NCBI RefSeq assembly: GCF_039631355.1
Contig: NZ_JBDIVF010000015.1
Span: forward strand, 1-64,000
Source of the DNA: Uliginosibacterium paludis
Lineage (GTDB): Bacteria > Pseudomonadota > Gammaproteobacteria > Burkholderiales > Rhodocyclaceae
Direction of reading: 5' to 3'
Length of the DNA: 64,000 nt
In this document: piece after piece, positions 14,604-23,300 of the stretch
Layout of the letters: every line of letters starts with the position of its first letter
Numbering within the stretch: position 1 is the stretch's first letter
Notes under the pieces: model-generated
Databases searched by the model: none
Told to the model about the DNA's origin: nothing
The model's input: the letters and a program-made list of their open reading frames with translations, nothing else
Position numbers and translations under genes: made by a program

Positions 14604-17354
14604 CTACTTTATTTCGATTTCATACCACAGCGTCCGCCACGCCTCGCCGATTTCCAACGTGGCGTGCTCGCTGCCCGTGACCTTGATCTCTGTGCGCCGA
14701 TTGCCGCGCTCGTCCAGCGCCCAGGCATGCACGCGGCTGGCTGCGACGGGCAGCGTGATGCGTGCCGCGAGGCCTTCGACAAGCGTTGGCGCGCTGCCGA
14801 AATTGCGGCCGACGCTGGTGTGCTTGTCGTCCAGCCAGCGCTGGCCGGTGTTTTCCACCTGACCGAGCGCGGTGACGAGAATGCGACCCGGCCCGGTGAA
14901 GCTGCCGTCGATGACGTTGGCTTGCAGCACGCCCCAGTCGTTGCGCGCACGGGTCAGTTCCAGCTGCACACCGGAGAGGTCCTGCGCGTGGCCGAGGCGG
15001 GCGCCGATCAGGGCGCGGCTGCGTGGCGTGTTGATGACAACGGTCTTGCCATTGACGCCCTCCACGCCCCACACGAGTTCGCCGGTTTCGCTCGTCACCG
15101 GCAGGCGCGGCCCTGCGCCGGGCGGCGTGGCGATGCTCACCGGGCGAAGCAGGGTTTCATTGCGCGCCGCGCCCCAGCTCTCGGCGCCCGGCACGCGCGC
15201 GCCGGCCCGCCAGGCATCCAGCCAGGTCTGCTGTGCAGGCAAAGCCTGGTTCTGACTCCGGCAGTTGTCTTCACCCGAAGCCGCTCCACCCTTCGACAAG
15301 CTCAGGGCGAACGGCTTCTGAGCAGTGTTCCCTTCCCGCTGGTTCGCTAAAAACTCCGTTCGTGCTGAGCCTGTCGAAGCCTGTGCTGAGCGCGGCTGAA
15401 GGGCATGATCGGGATTTTCGGCGGACACGCTGCAGCGTTCAGCTTGATTGGATGTTTGCCCGGCCTGCACGTCGCCGCGCCGGAAGAGTGCTGCGGCGCT
15501 GATGAAGCTGGCCATCTTGACCGGATTGGCGTGGCTGTCGAAGAAGCGGTCGATGTAGCCACTGTCCCATTTGCGATCGTGCGCGCCGAAGCTGTAGAGG
15601 AAGAGGCCGTCCCAATCCTGCAGCGCGCCATAGGCCGCCAGCAAGGGCAGCGCTTCGCCCTGATAGTGGCTGGGGGCGGAGTGGTTGTATTCGGTGACGA
15701 TGAAGGGCTTGCCGGGGTAGCGACGCAGGGCGAGATCCGCCAGCGTGCCGCCGCCCTCCACGCCGGCCATGGGCGTGTTGGCGATCTTCCAGTTGTCGAT
15801 GTCCCAGGGCTTGCCAGGGAAGTTCGGGTGCTGCCAGTAGGCGTGGCCATCGACCACGTCCAGCATGGCCTGAATCGGGGCGGGGCTGTAGCTGACCTGG
15901 GTGCCGACAATCAGCGACTTCGCGCCGAGATCGGCCTTGAGATAACGCTGGAAGTCGCCCCAGTAGGCGACTTCGGTATCCCACAGGAATTGCAGCCAGT
16001 CGCGCTGGCCTTCGGATGTGCGGCGCATGAAGTCGGCGCTGGTGGAGATCGCCACCGTGCCGGCCTCGAGATTCTCGTCGGCACGCAGGCCGAGCAGACC
16101 GCCAGGGCGCAGGCTCACATCGCGCAGTTCGAGCCGGCCGGTGTCCAGCCCGATGCGGCCCAGGGTGAGGCGGGCGATGTCGTCGCCGCTGTTCGGGGCG
16201 AAGACGAGTTCATGCGTTTGCCATTGCGGGCCAACGGCGACTTCCTGATCCCAGAAATGCGCCCAGGGCGCGTGTGCCTGCATGGCCTGCAGACCGAGCT
16301 TCACTGGCTTGTCGGACCTCACCGCGAAGCGCAGCGTGTAGGCCTGCCCGGCATTGAAAACAAGGCGGTTCTGGTGCAGCTGGATGTGCCAGTTCTCCTT
16401 GCCGGGAGCCTGCATGCTCAGCGTAAGCGTGCCATCCGCCTGCGCGAGCTGCGCCTGCGCGCCACCGACGAGCTGCAGATTCCAGCCCGCCTCACCACCT
16501 TTCACGTTTAGCGCCGGGCTGAGCATCTCCGCGCCCAAGGGCTGCTCATGCACACCCCAGGCGGCGCGCAGGGCGGCGGTGTCGCGGTACTTCGCGCGCA
16601 GCCATTGCTGCCACTGGTGGGTGAGCTCGCCGCGGTAGGGCTCGGTAATGCCGTTGAGCCCGCCAGTGCGCCACTCGCGCATCAGGCCGTTCTCGTTGTT
16701 GATCTCGATGAAGGCGATGGCCGGCTCATCCACATAACGATTGCCGGTGTAGGGGTTGCGGTGCTGCAGCAGCTCGCGCGCGTAGTCCTTCTGCATCGCG
16801 ATCATCGGCGGGTAGAAGTTGTCGACGCCCTTCCAGTATTTCGGCGTGTCCTCGCCCCAGTCCTTGAAGCCCGGATATTTGCGGCCGACGTGCAGGTTCA
16901 GGTCGGCGTAAATACCTTCGCGCTTCAGGGCCGCGATGAAGTAGTCGAGTCGCTCCAGCACCTCGGCGTCGAAGGTTTTGCCGTCTTTTTGCAGCAGGCC
17001 GTTGGGCGCGGCCGAGGAATCCATGTGGTGCAGGCGGACGATGTTCAGCCCGAAGCGGGCCATGCGCGCGGCGAGCTTGTCGGCGGTGGCGTGGTCCGGC
17101 GCCACCGAGCCGAAAACGATGTTGCCGCCGAGAAAGCGGACGCGCTCACCGCCCGCGCACAGATGGCTGCCGCATGCGGCGACAAAGCCCTTGGCGCCGG
17201 CGGGCTTGTCGTTCCAGGCGGAAAGATTGGTGATGTTCGCGCTGGCGTCGTCCCAGGGCATCACGAAGGGGAAGAGTGCGGGATCGCTGGCGAAGGCCGG
17301 CGCGGAGGCGAGCCAGACTGAAAGCGCGATCAGCATCGGGGCAAATCGGTCCAT
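14604..17354 (-). CDS. Exported glycoside hydrolase with carbohydrate-binding module
   Basis: A 916-residue secreted or periplasmic enzyme: the signal peptide ends ASAPAFAS, then a (beta/alpha)8 cellulase-like catalytic domain with a GGNIVFGS start, RLHHMDSS, the likely acid/base Glu in FIEINNENG (about 215-220) and the likely nucleophile in PFIVTEYNHSAPS (about 554). A CBM4/9-type jelly-roll insert spans about 300-425 (WNLQLVGGAQAQ to RDVSLRPGG). The C-terminus (about 690-916) is a beta-sandwich. Residues about 658-688 are encoded by an inserted repeat (see 15290-15379). Start 17354 is supported by CAGGGAG upstream. Substrate not predictable; a beta-glucan or mannan is plausible. Confidence 0.85.
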   Translation of the reverse strand: MDRFAPMLIALSVWLASAPAFASDPALFPFVMPWDDASANITNLSAWNDKPAGAKGFVAACGSHLCAGGERVRFLGGNIVFGSVAPDHATADKLAARMARFGLNIVRLHHMDSSAAPNGLLQKDGKTFDAEVLERLDYFIAALKREGIYADLNLHVGRKYPGFKDWGEDTPKYWKGVDNFYPPMIAMQKDYARELLQHRNPYTGNRYVDEPAIAFIEINNENGLMREWRTGGLNGITEPYRGELTHQWQQWLRAKYRDTAALRAAWGVHEQPLGAEMLSPALNVKGGEAGWNLQLVGGAQAQLAQADGTLTLSMQAPGKENWHIQLHQNRLVFNAGQAYTLRFAVRSDKPVKLGLQAMQAHAPWAHFWDQEVAVGPQWQTHELVFAPNSGDDIARLTLGRIGLDTGRLELRDVSLRPGGLLGLRADENLEAGTVAISTSADFMRRTSEGQRDWLQFLWDTEVAYWGDFQRYLKADLGAKSLIVGTQVSYSPAPIQAMLDVVDGHAYWQHPNFPGKPWDIDNWKIANTPMAGVEGGGTLADLALRRYPGKPFIVTEYNHSAPSHYQGEALPLLAAYGALQDWDGLFLYSFGAHDRKWDSGYIDRFFDSHANPVKMASFISAAALFRRGDVQAGQTSNQAERCSVSAENPDHALQPRSAQASTGSARTEFLANQREGNTAQKPFALSLSKGGAASGEDNCRSQNQALPAQQTWLDAWRAGARVPGAESWGAARNETLLRPVSIATPPGAGPRLPVTSETGELVWGVEGVNGKTVVINTPRSRALIGARLGHAQDLSGVQLELTRARNDWGVLQANVIDGSFTGPGRILVTALGQVENTGQRWLDDKHTSVGRNFGSAPTLVEGLAARITLPVAASRVHAWALDERGNRRTEIKVTGSEHATLEIGEAWRTLWYEIEIK
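15290..15379. repeat. Inverted repeat inserted in-frame in the glycoside hydrolase gene
   Basis: The left arm CCTTCGACAAGCTCAGGGCG (15290 on, running to the GAACGG at 15314) and the right arm CCGTTCGTGCTGAGCCTGTC (15356 on, to 15379) are inverse complements. On the minus strand they encode ASTGSARTEF and FALSLSKGG, the typical translated signature of this widespread repeat. The host frame remains open across it. Confidence 0.9.
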
Positions 17355-17714
17355 GCCGGAACTCCCTGCGGGCCCTGGCGGGCAATGCCGCATCTTGCCG
17401 CAAACGCTCCGTAGCGCCCAGCGCCACGCCCGTGCCGTGACAGCCGCCTCCGGCCGGCTGCCGGCCCCAACAGTCTCCCGCTTCGGTTAGGGTCTTACAA
17501 AGGCTTACAACTCGGAGCAGGAAACGTTACACGGCCAGGCCTTATTGTCCGTCCTGAGGACAACAACTCTGGCAGGGAGGGATCCCGAAGCATCCGCAGT
17601 GCCGGCCACGCCGGTTCTGCAGGCAGCAATCCGCTGCCGCCCCGGGCAGCCCGCCTGCCGGGGACGACAACGCACAGGGCACGGCGCAAGCGCGCAGCCC
17701 GGAAGGAGCACACG
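17355..17714. other. Intergenic region with TTACA motifs upstream of the YXWGXW gene
   Basis: No gene is supported. The region holds three TTACA repeats at 17493-17531 (GTCTTACAAAGGCTTACAAC and CGTTACAC), resembling a motif upstream of two other envelope genes. GGAAGGAG precedes the downstream ATG. The promoter is not resolved. Confidence 0.5.
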
Positions 17715-18344
17715 ATGAATGTTTTGCGCAACACCCTGATCGTCACGCTGTTTGCCGCTGGCGGCCTGCTGAGCCTGCCGGCGTCTGCCCAGGTGAGCAT
17801 CGGCGTAGACATCCGCCTGCCCGGGGTGTCGATCGACATCAACGGCGCACCGCCGCCCCCGCGCGTGGAAGCCTGGCCGGGCCCTCGCCGCGGCTATGTG
17901 TGGCATCCAGGCTACTGGCGCTGGACGGGTCGGGACTATGTCTGGGTTGGCGGCGTCTGGGTGCGTGAGCGCCCGGGCTACGTCTGGGTGCCGGAACGCT
18001 GGGAGCCCCGCGGTGGCGACTGGTACTTCACCGCCGGCCGCTGGGAAGCCAACCGCAACTGGCGCGACGACCAGGCCCGCGAACGCGAGCGCTGGGAAGA
18101 ATGGCGCCGTGCCGACATGCGCCGCGAAGCCGAATGGCGCCGCGATCAGGAACGCCGCGAGGCACGCATGGATCGCCACGAGGATCGCCGGGATGACCGG
18201 CAGGATCGCCGTGACGACCGCCGCGATAACCGACAGGATCGTCGCGATGACCGTCGTGACGATCGACAGGACCGCCGGGACGACCGCGGCCCGGGTCGCG
18301 GCAACGGCGGCCATCCGCCTGGACACGACCGACACGACCGCTGA
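17715..18344 (+). CDS. YXWGXW-repeat exported protein with Arg/Asp-rich tail
   Basis: A 209-residue exported protein. The signal peptide ends ASAQ. The mature N-terminal part has repeated aromatic motifs (YVWHPGYWRW, YVWVGGVWV, YVWVPERWEPRGGDWYF), the YXWGXW pattern seen in BcpO-related envelope proteins. From about residue 110 it becomes a charged helix, and from about 155 a tandem repeat of RRDDRQD units that is nearly all Arg and Asp. No catalytic motif. It is probably a periplasmic or outer-membrane-associated structural or stress protein (inference). GGAAGGAG supports the ATG. A terminator follows. Confidence 0.8.
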   Translation: MNVLRNTLIVTLFAAGGLLSLPASAQVSIGVDIRLPGVSIDINGAPPPPRVEAWPGPRRGYVWHPGYWRWTGRDYVWVGGVWVRERPGYVWVPERWEPRGGDWYFTAGRWEANRNWRDDQARERERWEEWRRADMRREAEWRRDQERREARMDRHEDRRDDRQDRRDDRRDNRQDRRDDRRDDRQDRRDDRGPGRGNGGHPPGHDRHDR

Positions 18345-18370
18345 GCACGGCAGGATCCGGTCATGAAGGG

Positions 18371-18393
18371 GGGCGGCGCAAGCCGCCCTTTTT
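18371..18393 (+). terminator. Rho-independent terminator after the YXWGXW gene
   Basis: A 7-bp perfect stem GGGCGGC/GCCGCCC with a GCAA tetraloop is followed by TTTTT, 26 bp after the stop codon. Confidence 0.93.
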
Positions 18394-18501
18394 CATGTCC
18401 GCGCCGGCGGACGCCATAACATTTGCTTACAGCTCCATGTCGGCGTGCCGGTCAGCCGCCGCGTTGTGTGCACAGGAGGACATGATGTCTGGAGAACAAG
18501 C

Positions 18502-18852
18502 ATGAAAACGCCACAACGCCTGATCTGCCTTGCCCTGCTCGCCACCGCCGGCCTGCTCGCCTCCGCGGCCAGTCAAGCCGAAACGGTTTTCGAGCGCTTC
18601 GCGCCGCGCGTGCTGCCCATCCCTGTTCCGGTACCGGTGCCGATCGGTGGCTCGGTCAGGATCAGCAGCGGGCCGGATTACGGTTACGACCGCGGCTATG
18701 ACCGTGGCCCGGATCGTCGTTACGAGCATTACGAGCGTTACGACTACCGGCCCTATCCGCTGCCCCCGCCGCCCCCTCCGTACTGGCACCATCACCATCG
18801 CCATTACGACGATGGCCCCCGCTACTACGGCCCGCCCCCGCATCGCTGGTAA
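18502..18852 (+). CDS. Small exported Pro/Tyr/His-rich protein
   Basis: A 116-residue protein with a signal peptide (cleavage after SQAE). The mature part is low-complexity: VPVPVP, then DYGYDRGYDRG repeats, a poly-Pro run and a His-rich stretch near the C-terminus that could bind metal. No family is recognised. GGAG lies upstream of ATG 18502; the frame extends to 18445 but without a signal sequence. It resembles its upstream neighbour in composition and shares the GCTTACA motif in its leader, so the two may answer to the same regulator (inference). Confidence 0.7.
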   Translation: MKTPQRLICLALLATAGLLASAASQAETVFERFAPRVLPIPVPVPVPIGGSVRISSGPDYGYDRGYDRGPDRRYEHYERYDYRPYPLPPPPPPYWHHHHRHYDDGPRYYGPPPHRW

Positions 18853-19199
18853 GCGGCGCGTGCACAACGCGGCCGGGGTCTCGTAACGCTCCGGCCGGCG
18901 TCCCGGCGCCACGGGAAGCGGGCCTGTCAAGCCGGCACGCGACAAACGCGCGCCACCCGCCTCCGGACACCCTCCTTCCAGCAGCGGCCGGCCCGCCTCA
19001 AACGGCGCTGCACAGGGGCTCATCTGCATTCAGGCAGCTCCCGCAGCGCAGCAGGAAGCGCTCGCCACTGACACCATCTGTCGGCGCGACTGGCAGAGCA
19101 GGTCCGACGGACGGAGCAATCCTGCGGGATTACCCTATGATCAGGACATGAGCCGCCCGCGCTGCAACGCAGCAATCTGTCGCAAGCGGGTCTTCACGC
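18853..19199. other. Gene-free stretch of about 350 bp
   Basis: Short inverted GC-rich segments near 18870-18905 (CGGCCGGGGTC, CTCCGGCCGGCG) lack a T run. I see no gene, tRNA-like fold or promoter that I can defend. Confidence 0.5.
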
Positions 19200-19640
19200 A
19201 TGCACCAAGCGCCCGGAGGTGTGGTCTTGCCCAGGTTTCTTGCGCCGATTCTTTTTCTCGTGAGCGGGCTCGTTCTCGTGCTCGACAGCTGCCTGCCGGC
19301 CCGGATGGAGCATGTGGCGGTTGATGGCCATGCGGTAGCCACCAGCCACGACAACGGCCCCTCTGCCCTGGTCGAGCGGCATTACCGGCTGACCTTCAAT
19401 TCCGCGGTGATCGACCACTGCAATGTCGGCTACGGCCTCTACCGCCGCATGCGTGACGGCGAGGTGGTCGATGTTTCCGCCAGCTGGCTGCTGGGCCGCT
19501 GCCTCGCCATCGAGCAATACCGCCGCACGCTCTACACGCCGCGGATATCCCAGACGCTGGTGTCGACGATCGGCGTCCTGCTGCTGATTTCGGCGCTGGG
19601 CGTGATGCGCTTCTACCGGCGCATTCCGGCGCCGGGCTGA
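19200..19640 (+). CDS. Hypothetical membrane protein
   Basis: A 146-residue protein with two predicted membrane segments (about residues 10-29 and 120-138) and a 90-residue loop between them containing three cysteines (one at the end of the first segment, then FNSAVIDHCNVG and LLGRCLAIEQ). The loop is probably periplasmic, with both ends in the cytoplasm. No family recognised. The start is uncertain: GGAGGT falls inside codons 6-7, so a TTG at 19227 might be used instead of the ATG at 19200. It is convergent with draT. Confidence 0.6.
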   Translation: MHQAPGGVVLPRFLAPILFLVSGLVLVLDSCLPARMEHVAVDGHAVATSHDNGPSALVERHYRLTFNSAVIDHCNVGYGLYRRMRDGEVVDVSASWLLGRCLAIEQYRRTLYTPRISQTLVSTIGVLLLISALGVMRFYRRIPAPG

Positions 19641-19665
19641 GCCCTGCCGACCGGGTGCTCAGCCC
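19634..19665. terminator. Bidirectional hairpin between convergent genes
   Basis: GGGCTGAGC (19634-19642) pairs perfectly with GCTCAGCCC (19657-19665). It overlaps the stops of the hypothetical membrane protein and draT. There is no strong T run on either side. Confidence 0.5.
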
Positions 19666-20537
19666 CGCTTCACGCCATACACGCCGCCGATCACCAGCGC
19701 CTCGCCCTCGCCCTGCAGCTTGTCGGGCATCACCTCGGCGCAGCAGATGATCTTGGCCAGCGGCACCTCGGTGGCCATCACATGATCTCCGAACTCCCCC
19801 GCCCGGTCCGGGTCGGCAGAGAATGAATTCACGTTGTTGAGCAGCATCAGGTGCTCACCATTGCGCTCGCCCAGGATCTCATGCGCCTCCCAGCGATTCA
19901 CGCCGCGGAAGAGGCGGAAGTGCGTTCGCTCGGGGTGGCGCCTCGAGAGCTCGATCTGGGTGAATGTGTAGACGAGATCGAGCTGCGCTTCGAGCGCATT
20001 GGTGTTGTAGAGCCCGGCGGCGCGCTGCTCCAGATAGAGGCGATAGGGTTCGCTTGAAAAATCGCGGATCGGCGCGCGGTGGTGACGCGGCAGCAGACCG
20101 AAGCGGGATTCGGCCCAGCCCTTGAGCACCGCGCCTTCGATGCTGTCCGAGTTGAAATGCCAGCCGCGGATGAGCTTGAGGTAATTGAGCTTGCCGCGGT
20201 TCTTCGGCATGTCGGGCCGAAAGCCCGCGTCTTCGAGGGCTTCGAGCCTGAAGCACAGTGTCATGTAATCATGAAAGAGCTTGACCCGCTCTTCATGCGC
20301 CTCGCAACGCCCGAGCAGGCGGAAGAAATCCCGGTGCAGCTCATGTACGCCATCGAGCACCAGTGCTGAGGGATTGTGCTGATAGGTCAGGCTGCCCAGG
20401 ATCACCGCCGGCAGATTGCAGCGGTTGATCGAGAGCCGCGCCCAGGTCGGCAGCGTGGGATTGTCGGGATGCTTGTCGCCATCCCGACACAGCGCCGGGT
20501 CTTTGTCGGATGCCACACTGCCTGCCACATCGTTCAT
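19659..20537 (-). CDS. draT: NAD+-dinitrogen-reductase ADP-ribosyltransferase DraT
   Basis: Transfers ADP-ribose from NAD+ to an arginine of NifH and shuts nitrogenase off in response to ammonium or darkness/energy loss. The 292-residue product contains segments typical of DraT: ARLSINRCNLPAVILGSLTY near the N-terminus, GKLNYLKLIRGWHFNSDSIE and FRLFRGVNRWEAHEIL. The start at 20537 is preferred over 20549 or 20630 because GGGGG is well placed and because the longer form would run through the nifH promoter. It is divergent from nifH and not linked to draG. The nifH enhancer lies inside its first codons. Confidence 0.95.
   Translation of the reverse strand: MNDVAGSVASDKDPALCRDGDKHPDNPTLPTWARLSINRCNLPAVILGSLTYQHNPSALVLDGVHELHRDFFRLLGRCEAHEERVKLFHDYMTLCFRLEALEDAGFRPDMPKNRGKLNYLKLIRGWHFNSDSIEGAVLKGWAESRFGLLPRHHRAPIRDFSSEPYRLYLEQRAAGLYNTNALEAQLDLVYTFTQIELSRRHPERTHFRLFRGVNRWEAHEILGERNGEHLMLLNNVNSFSADPDRAGEFGDHVMATEVPLAKIICCAEVMPDKLQGEGEALVIGGVYGVKRG
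20474..20489 (+). promoter_or_regulatory. NifA upstream activator site of nifH
   Basis: TGT-CGCCATCCCG-ACA is an exact TGT-N10-ACA, 100 bp before the -24 element. It lies within codons about 17-22 of draT. Confidence 0.8.
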
Positions 20538-20588
20538 CTGATCCCCCATTCCTTGCTGTGCAAGGCTTTGCGCCCGCCCCCGGAGCGC

Positions 20589-20604
20589 TGGCACGGCCAT
20601 TGCG
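20589..20604 (+). promoter_or_regulatory. Sigma-54 promoter of nifHDK
   Basis: TGGCACG-GCCA-TTGCG is a perfect -24/-12 element. The predicted start near 20616 gives a leader of about 90 bases before nifH. Confidence 0.95.
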
Positions 20605-20705
20605 ATTTGCTCTTCGAGCCGCCGGGTCATTGTTGCACTGAAAGTGCTCCCGATGCACCGGCCCCGGAAACCTCATTCAGTGACTTTCCCTCAAGGAGAA
20701 ACACC

Positions 20706-21587
20706 ATGGCAAAGCTCCGTCAATGTGCCATTTACGGTAAGGGTGGGATCGGCAAGTCGACCACCACCCAGAACCTCGTCGCTGCGCTTGCCGAAGCCGG
20801 CAAGCGCGTGATGATCGTCGGCTGCGATCCGAAAGCCGACTCCACCCGCCTGATCCTGCACAGCAAGGCGCAGAACACCGTCATGCAGCTTGCTGCTGAC
20901 GCAGGCTCTGTCGAAGACCTCGAACTCGACGACGTGCTCGCCGTCGGTTTCGGTGGCGTCAAGTGCGTGGAATCCGGTGGCCCGGAACCCGGCGTCGGTT
21001 GTGCAGGCCGCGGCGTGATCACCGCGATCAACTTCCTCGAAGAGGAAGGCGCCTATGACGACGAGCTGGACTTCGTGTTCTACGACGTGCTGGGTGACGT
21101 GGTCTGCGGCGGTTTCGCCATGCCGATCCGCGAAAACAAGGCACAGGAAATCTACATCGTCTGCTCGGGCGAAATGATGGCCATGTATGCCGCCAACAAC
21201 ATCGCCAAGGGCATCGTGAAATATGCCAACTCGGGTGGTGTGCGTCTGGCCGGCCTGATCTGCAACAGCCGCAAGACCGACCGCGAAGACGAACTCATCG
21301 AAGCCCTGGCCGCCCGCCTCGGCACCCAGATGATCCACTTCGTGCCGCGTGACAACGTCGTGCAACACGCTGAAATCCGCCGCATGACCGTGATCGAGTA
21401 CGACCCGAAGGCCCACCAGGCCGACGAGTACCGCGCACTGGCCCAGAAGATCATCGACAACAAGAAGTTCGCCATTCCGACGCCGCTCGAAATGGAAGAG
21501 CTGGAAGCGCTGCTGATGGAGTTCGGGATCATGGAAGTGGAAGACGAAACCATCGTCGGCAAGGCCAAGACGAGCGAAGCCGCCTGA
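20706..21587 (+). CDS. nifH: Nitrogenase iron protein NifH
   Basis: Homodimeric ATPase that passes electrons from ferredoxin to NifDK; also needed for FeMo-co maturation. 293 residues. The P-loop is GKGGIGKS (11-18), the 4Fe-4S ligands are Cys99 (GVGCAGRG) and Cys134 (DVVCGGF), and Arg102 is the DraT target in the standard context. Switch and nucleotide motifs (DPKADS, YDVLGDVV) are intact. AAGGAGAAACACC precedes the ATG. It is the first gene of nifHDKT. A hairpin follows before nifD, which may stabilise nifH mRNA relative to the rest. Confidence 0.99.
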   Translation: MAKLRQCAIYGKGGIGKSTTTQNLVAALAEAGKRVMIVGCDPKADSTRLILHSKAQNTVMQLAADAGSVEDLELDDVLAVGFGGVKCVESGGPEPGVGCAGRGVITAINFLEEEGAYDDELDFVFYDVLGDVVCGGFAMPIRENKAQEIYIVCSGEMMAMYAANNIAKGIVKYANSGGVRLAGLICNSRKTDREDELIEALAARLGTQMIHFVPRDNVVQHAEIRRMTVIEYDPKAHQADEYRALAQKIIDNKKFAIPTPLEMEELEALLMEFGIMEVEDETIVGKAKTSEAA

Positions 21588-21610
21588 TTCACGTCGCTTC
21601 ACGCATCAAG

Positions 21611-21638
21611 CGTCATCCTGCCTGCAAGCGGGATGACG
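21611..21638 (+). promoter_or_regulatory. nifH-nifD intergenic mRNA hairpin
   Basis: CGTCATCC pairs with GGATGACG around a short, partly paired loop. There is no T run, so it is more likely a 3' stabilising or processing structure than a terminator, which fits the higher NifH demand (inference). Confidence 0.6.
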
Positions 21639-21701
21639 TCCGCAACACCCGTTAAACGCTGAGCGCCGTGGCGATCTGGAGCCCTGCGCAAGGAGAGTGA
21701 A

Positions 21702-23177
21702 ATGTCGGAAGAACTGACCCGAGAAAGAGCCCAGGCCCTCATCGAAGAGGTGCTTGAGGTCTATCCCGAAAAGGCGAAGAAGGACCGCGCCAAGCACCTG
21801 ATGGTCAATGACAAGGCCGTCACCCAGTCCAAGAAGTGCATCACATCCAACCGCAAGTCGCTGCCGGGCGTGATGACCCAGCGCGGCTGCGCCTACGCCG
21901 GTTCCAAGGGCGTGGTGTGGGGCCCGATCAAGGACATCATCGACATCTCCCACGGCCCGGTCGGCTGTGGTGCCTATTCGCGTGGTGGCCGTCGCAACTA
22001 TTTTGCCGGTACCTCGGGCGTGGATTCGTTCTGCGACATCAACTTCACTTCCGACTTCCAGGAAAAGGACATCGTCTTCGGCGGCGACAAGAAGCTCGCC
22101 AAGCTGATCGACGAACTGGAAACACTTTTCCCGCTCTCCAAGGGCATCTCGGTGCAATCGGAATGCCCGGTCGGCCTGATCGGTGACGACATCGAAGCCG
22201 TCTCCAAGAAGAAGGCTGCCGAAATCGGCAAGACCATCGTGCCGGTGCGCTGCGAAGGCTTCCGCGGCGTGTCGCAGTCACTCGGTCACCACATCGCCAA
22301 CGACGCGGTGCGCGACTACATCCTGTCGAACCGCGACGAGCAGGCTTTCGAACAGACACCGTATGACGTTGCCATTCTCGGCGACTACAACATCGGTGGG
22401 GATGCCTGGGCGTCCCGCATCCTGCTCGAAGAGATGGGGCTGCGCGTCGTGGCCCAGTGGTCCGGCGACGGCACGCTCGCCGAGATGGAAAACACCCCGA
22501 AGGTGAAGCTGAACCTGCTGCACTGCTACCGCTCGATGAACTACATCGCGCGCCACATGGAAGAGAAGTACAACATCCCCTGGATGGAATACAACTTCTT
22601 CGGCCCGAGCAAGATCGCCGAGAGCCTGCGCGAAATCGCCTCGCACTTCGACGAGAAGATCCAGGAAGGCGCCGAGCGCGTGATCGCCAAGTACAAGCCG
22701 GAAATGGACGCGATCATCGCCAAGTTCAAGCCGCGCCTGCAAGGCAAGAAGGTCATGCTCTATGTGGGCGGCCTGCGTCCGCGCCACACCGTCGGAGCCT
22801 ATGAGGACCTGGGCATGGAAGTGGTCGGCGCCGGTTACGAGTTCGCCCACAACGACGACTACGACCGCACGATGAAGGAGATGAAGGACGCCACCCTCAT
22901 CTATGACGACGTCACCGGTTACGAGTTCGAAGAGTTCGTGCGCCAGTTGAAGCCGGATCTGATCGGCTCAGGCATCAAGGAAAAGTACGCCTTCCACAAG
23001 ATGGGCGTGCCCTTCCGCCAGCTCCACTCCTGGGATTACTCGGGCCCCTACCACGGCTTCGACGGCTTCGCCATCTTCGCCCGCGACATGGACATGACGG
23101 TCAACAACCCGTGCTGGAACATGCTCAAGGCGCCCTGGCTGAAGACCGAAGGCGAGTCGGAACAGAAGGCCGCCTGA
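21702..23177 (+). CDS. nifD: Nitrogenase molybdenum-iron protein alpha chain NifD
   Basis: Alpha subunit of dinitrogenase, holding FeMo-co and half of the P-cluster. 491 residues. P-cluster ligands are Cys63 (RGCAYAG), Cys89 (GPVGCG) and Cys155 (SECPVG). The FeMo-co ligands are Cys275 (LLHCYRSMN) and His442 (RQLHSWDYSG). The catalytically important His pair in SQSLGHHIAN is present. The Mo-type residues and length argue against VnfD or AnfD. AAGGAGAG precedes the ATG. Tandem hairpins separate it from nifK. Confidence 0.99.
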   Translation: MSEELTRERAQALIEEVLEVYPEKAKKDRAKHLMVNDKAVTQSKKCITSNRKSLPGVMTQRGCAYAGSKGVVWGPIKDIIDISHGPVGCGAYSRGGRRNYFAGTSGVDSFCDINFTSDFQEKDIVFGGDKKLAKLIDELETLFPLSKGISVQSECPVGLIGDDIEAVSKKKAAEIGKTIVPVRCEGFRGVSQSLGHHIANDAVRDYILSNRDEQAFEQTPYDVAILGDYNIGGDAWASRILLEEMGLRVVAQWSGDGTLAEMENTPKVKLNLLHCYRSMNYIARHMEEKYNIPWMEYNFFGPSKIAESLREIASHFDEKIQEGAERVIAKYKPEMDAIIAKFKPRLQGKKVMLYVGGLRPRHTVGAYEDLGMEVVGAGYEFAHNDDYDRTMKEMKDATLIYDDVTGYEFEEFVRQLKPDLIGSGIKEKYAFHKMGVPFRQLHSWDYSGPYHGFDGFAIFARDMDMTVNNPCWNMLKAPWLKTEGESEQKAA

Positions 23178-23190
23178 GACCCCGTATCGC

Positions 23191-23239
23191 CCGGGTCGGC
23201 ACACGACCCGGAGCAGCTGGCCCGGTGAGACACCGGGCC
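23191..23239 (+). promoter_or_regulatory. Two tandem hairpins between nifD and nifK
   Basis: CCGGGTCG/CGACCCGG (23191-23211) and GGCCCGGTG-AGA-CACCGGGCC (23219-23239) are both perfect stems without T runs. They probably modulate mRNA processing or stability. Confidence 0.7.
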
Positions 23240-23300
23240 GGGAATGAACTCACCTTACGTCCCGCGTCCACAGCTGGGTGGCCGGGCAAGGAGATGCAAG

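Noticed and set aside
20504..20517. TGT-N8-ACA upstream of nifH
   Set aside because: Spacing is 8 rather than 10, so it is not a valid NifA site; the exact site at 20474-20489 is used instead.
20550..20580. Possible sigma-54 promoter for draT on the minus strand (GGGCGCAAAGCCTTGC)
   Set aside because: The distance between GG and GC is one base off and the CAC core is missing.
20537..20630. Longer DraT start at 20630
   Set aside because: It would place 31 extra residues across the nifH -24/-12 promoter; no ribosome site supports it.
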